This document shows, piece after piece, positions 5,231-5,967 of a stretch of DNA of 5,967 bases (positions are counted from its first letter, which is position 1; each line of letters opens with the position of its first letter). Both the position numbers and the translations under genes were made by a program. This DNA is from Burkholderiaceae bacterium (GTDB lineage: Bacteria > Pseudomonadota > Gammaproteobacteria > Burkholderiales > Burkholderiaceae_C): contig JAGOBT010000218.1 in NCBI GenBank assembly GCA_017999135.1, positions 1 through 5,967 of the forward strand, read 5' to 3'. Below the pieces are notes generated by a model that was not told the origin of the DNA, made no database searches, and worked only from the letters and a program-made list of their open reading frames with translations.

Positions 5231-5967
5231 ATGAGAGTCGGCATCAACGGCATGGGCCGCATCGGGCGGCTGGCACTGCGCGCCGCCCTGGGCGCGGCCG
5301 AGCGCCCGCACGACGACCCGCGCGCCGGCCACCGGCTGGACGTGGTGCACTGCAACGAGCTGCAGGGCGGCGCAGCCGCCACCGCCCACCTGCTGCAGTT
5401 CGACAGCGTGCAGGGCCGCTGGCGGGCGGATTTCCGCAGCGACAGCGACGACGCCATCCACATCGACGGCCGCCGGCTGGGCTTCAGCAGCCATGCCACG
5501 GCGGCGGCCATCCCCTGGGGCGACCTGGGCGTGGACCTGGTGCTCGAATGCACCGGCAAGTTCCTGACCCCCGAGACGCTGCAGGGCCACCTGGACCGTG
5601 GCGCCAGGCGGGTGATCGTGGCCGCGCCGGTGAAGGTGGGCGGCGTGCTGAACATCGTGGTGGGCGTGAACCACCACCTGTACCAGCCGGCCCGGCACCG
5701 CATCGTCACCGCGGCCAGCTGCACCACCAACTGCCTGGCGCCGGTGGTGAAGGTGGTGCACGAGGCCATCGGCATCCGCCACGGCCAGATCACCACCATC
5801 CACAACCCGACCAACACCAACCGGGTGGTCGATGCGCCGCACAAGGACCTGCGCCGCGCCCGCAGCGCGATGACCAGCCTGGCGCCCACCACCACGGGCA
5901 GCGCCACCGCCATCGCGCTGATCTACCCCGAGCTGAAGGGCAAGCTCGACGGCCATGCCGTGCGGGC
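5231..5967 (+). CDS. Glyceraldehyde-3-phosphate dehydrogenase, probably ArsJ-associated arsenate-resistance type, 3' end outside window
   Basis: The first 245 codons are present, roughly three quarters of a usual 335-residue GAPDH. The N-terminal Rossmann motif is INGMGRIGR (5-13). The catalytic segment SCTTNCLAP (163-171) carries the active cysteine C164, and TTIHN supplies the likely catalytic H191. [11 protein letters not shown] (201-211) and [10 protein letters not shown] (219-228) follow. Glycolytic enzymes normally read TTTGAAKAV at the last site; the SATAI form, together with [19 protein letters not shown] (42-60), is as I recall it from GAPDHs encoded beside arsJ. Those enzymes make 1-arseno-3-phosphoglycerate from glyceraldehyde-3-phosphate, arsenate and NAD+ in the cytosol, and the ArsJ permease exports it. 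The ATG has an ideal Shine-Dalgarno, and a pair of palindromes lies just upstream, fitting inducible control. arsJ would be expected downstream but cannot be seen. That it is a GAPDH is near certain; the ars branch is likely but not proven. Confidence 0.93.
   Translation, partial: MRVGINGMGRIGRLALRAALGAAERPHDDPRAGHRLDVVHCNELQGGAAATAHLLQFDSVQGRWRADFRSDSDDAIHIDGRRLGFSSHATAAAIPWGDLGVDLVLECTGKFLTPETLQGHLDRGARRVIVAAPVKVGGVLNIVVGVNHHLYQPARHRIVTAASCTTNCLAPVVKVVHEAIGIRHGQITTIHNPTNTNRVVDAPHKDLRRARSAMTSLAPTTTGSATAIALIYPELKGKLDGHAVR

Noticed and set aside
5161..5956. Two minus-strand frames of about 250 codons over the GAPDH gene.
   Set aside because: The plus strand encodes unmistakable GAPDH motifs with an ideal Shine-Dalgarno; the opposite frames are shadows.

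Overview
The window is very GC-rich, gene-dense DNA with four protein-coding genes and no RNA genes, CRISPR array or insertion sequence that I can see. Codon use is strongly G/C at third positions. The gene types (multi-PAS/GAF sensor, receiver-HD-GYP regulator, MinD/ParA-like ATPase, ArsJ-type GAPDH) suggest a betaproteobacterium of the order Burkholderiales, perhaps near Rubrivivax, Leptothrix or Ideonella. The taxon is an inference, not a match.

Left two thirds (1-4167, minus strand): a two-gene signalling unit read right to left. The first gene (3043-4167) is a 374-residue response regulator with an N-terminal receiver and a C-terminal HD-GYP domain, a predicted cyclic-di-GMP phosphodiesterase with its main catalytic motifs intact. 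Twelve bases later, in the same reading frame and without a Shine-Dalgarno sequence, begins a very large sensor protein. It has four CBS domains, two PAS domains, a GAF domain, two more PAS domains and the start of a second GAF domain, and it leaves the window after 1010 codons. Its output domain is outside the window. The tight spacing suggests co-translation and a shared role in cyclic-di-GMP signalling.

Middle (4168-4388): a 221-base divergent intergenic region that must carry the promoters of the signalling unit and of the next gene. It contains one clear inverted repeat and only weak promoter-like matches.

Right third (4389-5967, plus strand): a 242-residue soluble ATPase with a deviant Walker A motif of the ParA/MinD superfamily, without a visible ParB partner. 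A hairpin follows its stop codon. A short, locally AT-richer leader with two adjacent palindromes then precedes the 5' 245 codons of a glyceraldehyde-3-phosphate dehydrogenase. Its sequence resembles the arsenate-resistance (ArsJ-associated) branch more than the glycolytic one, so an ars operon probably continues to the right.

The two divergent halves look functionally unrelated: second-messenger signalling on the left, and an orphan ATPase plus probable arsenate detoxification on the right.
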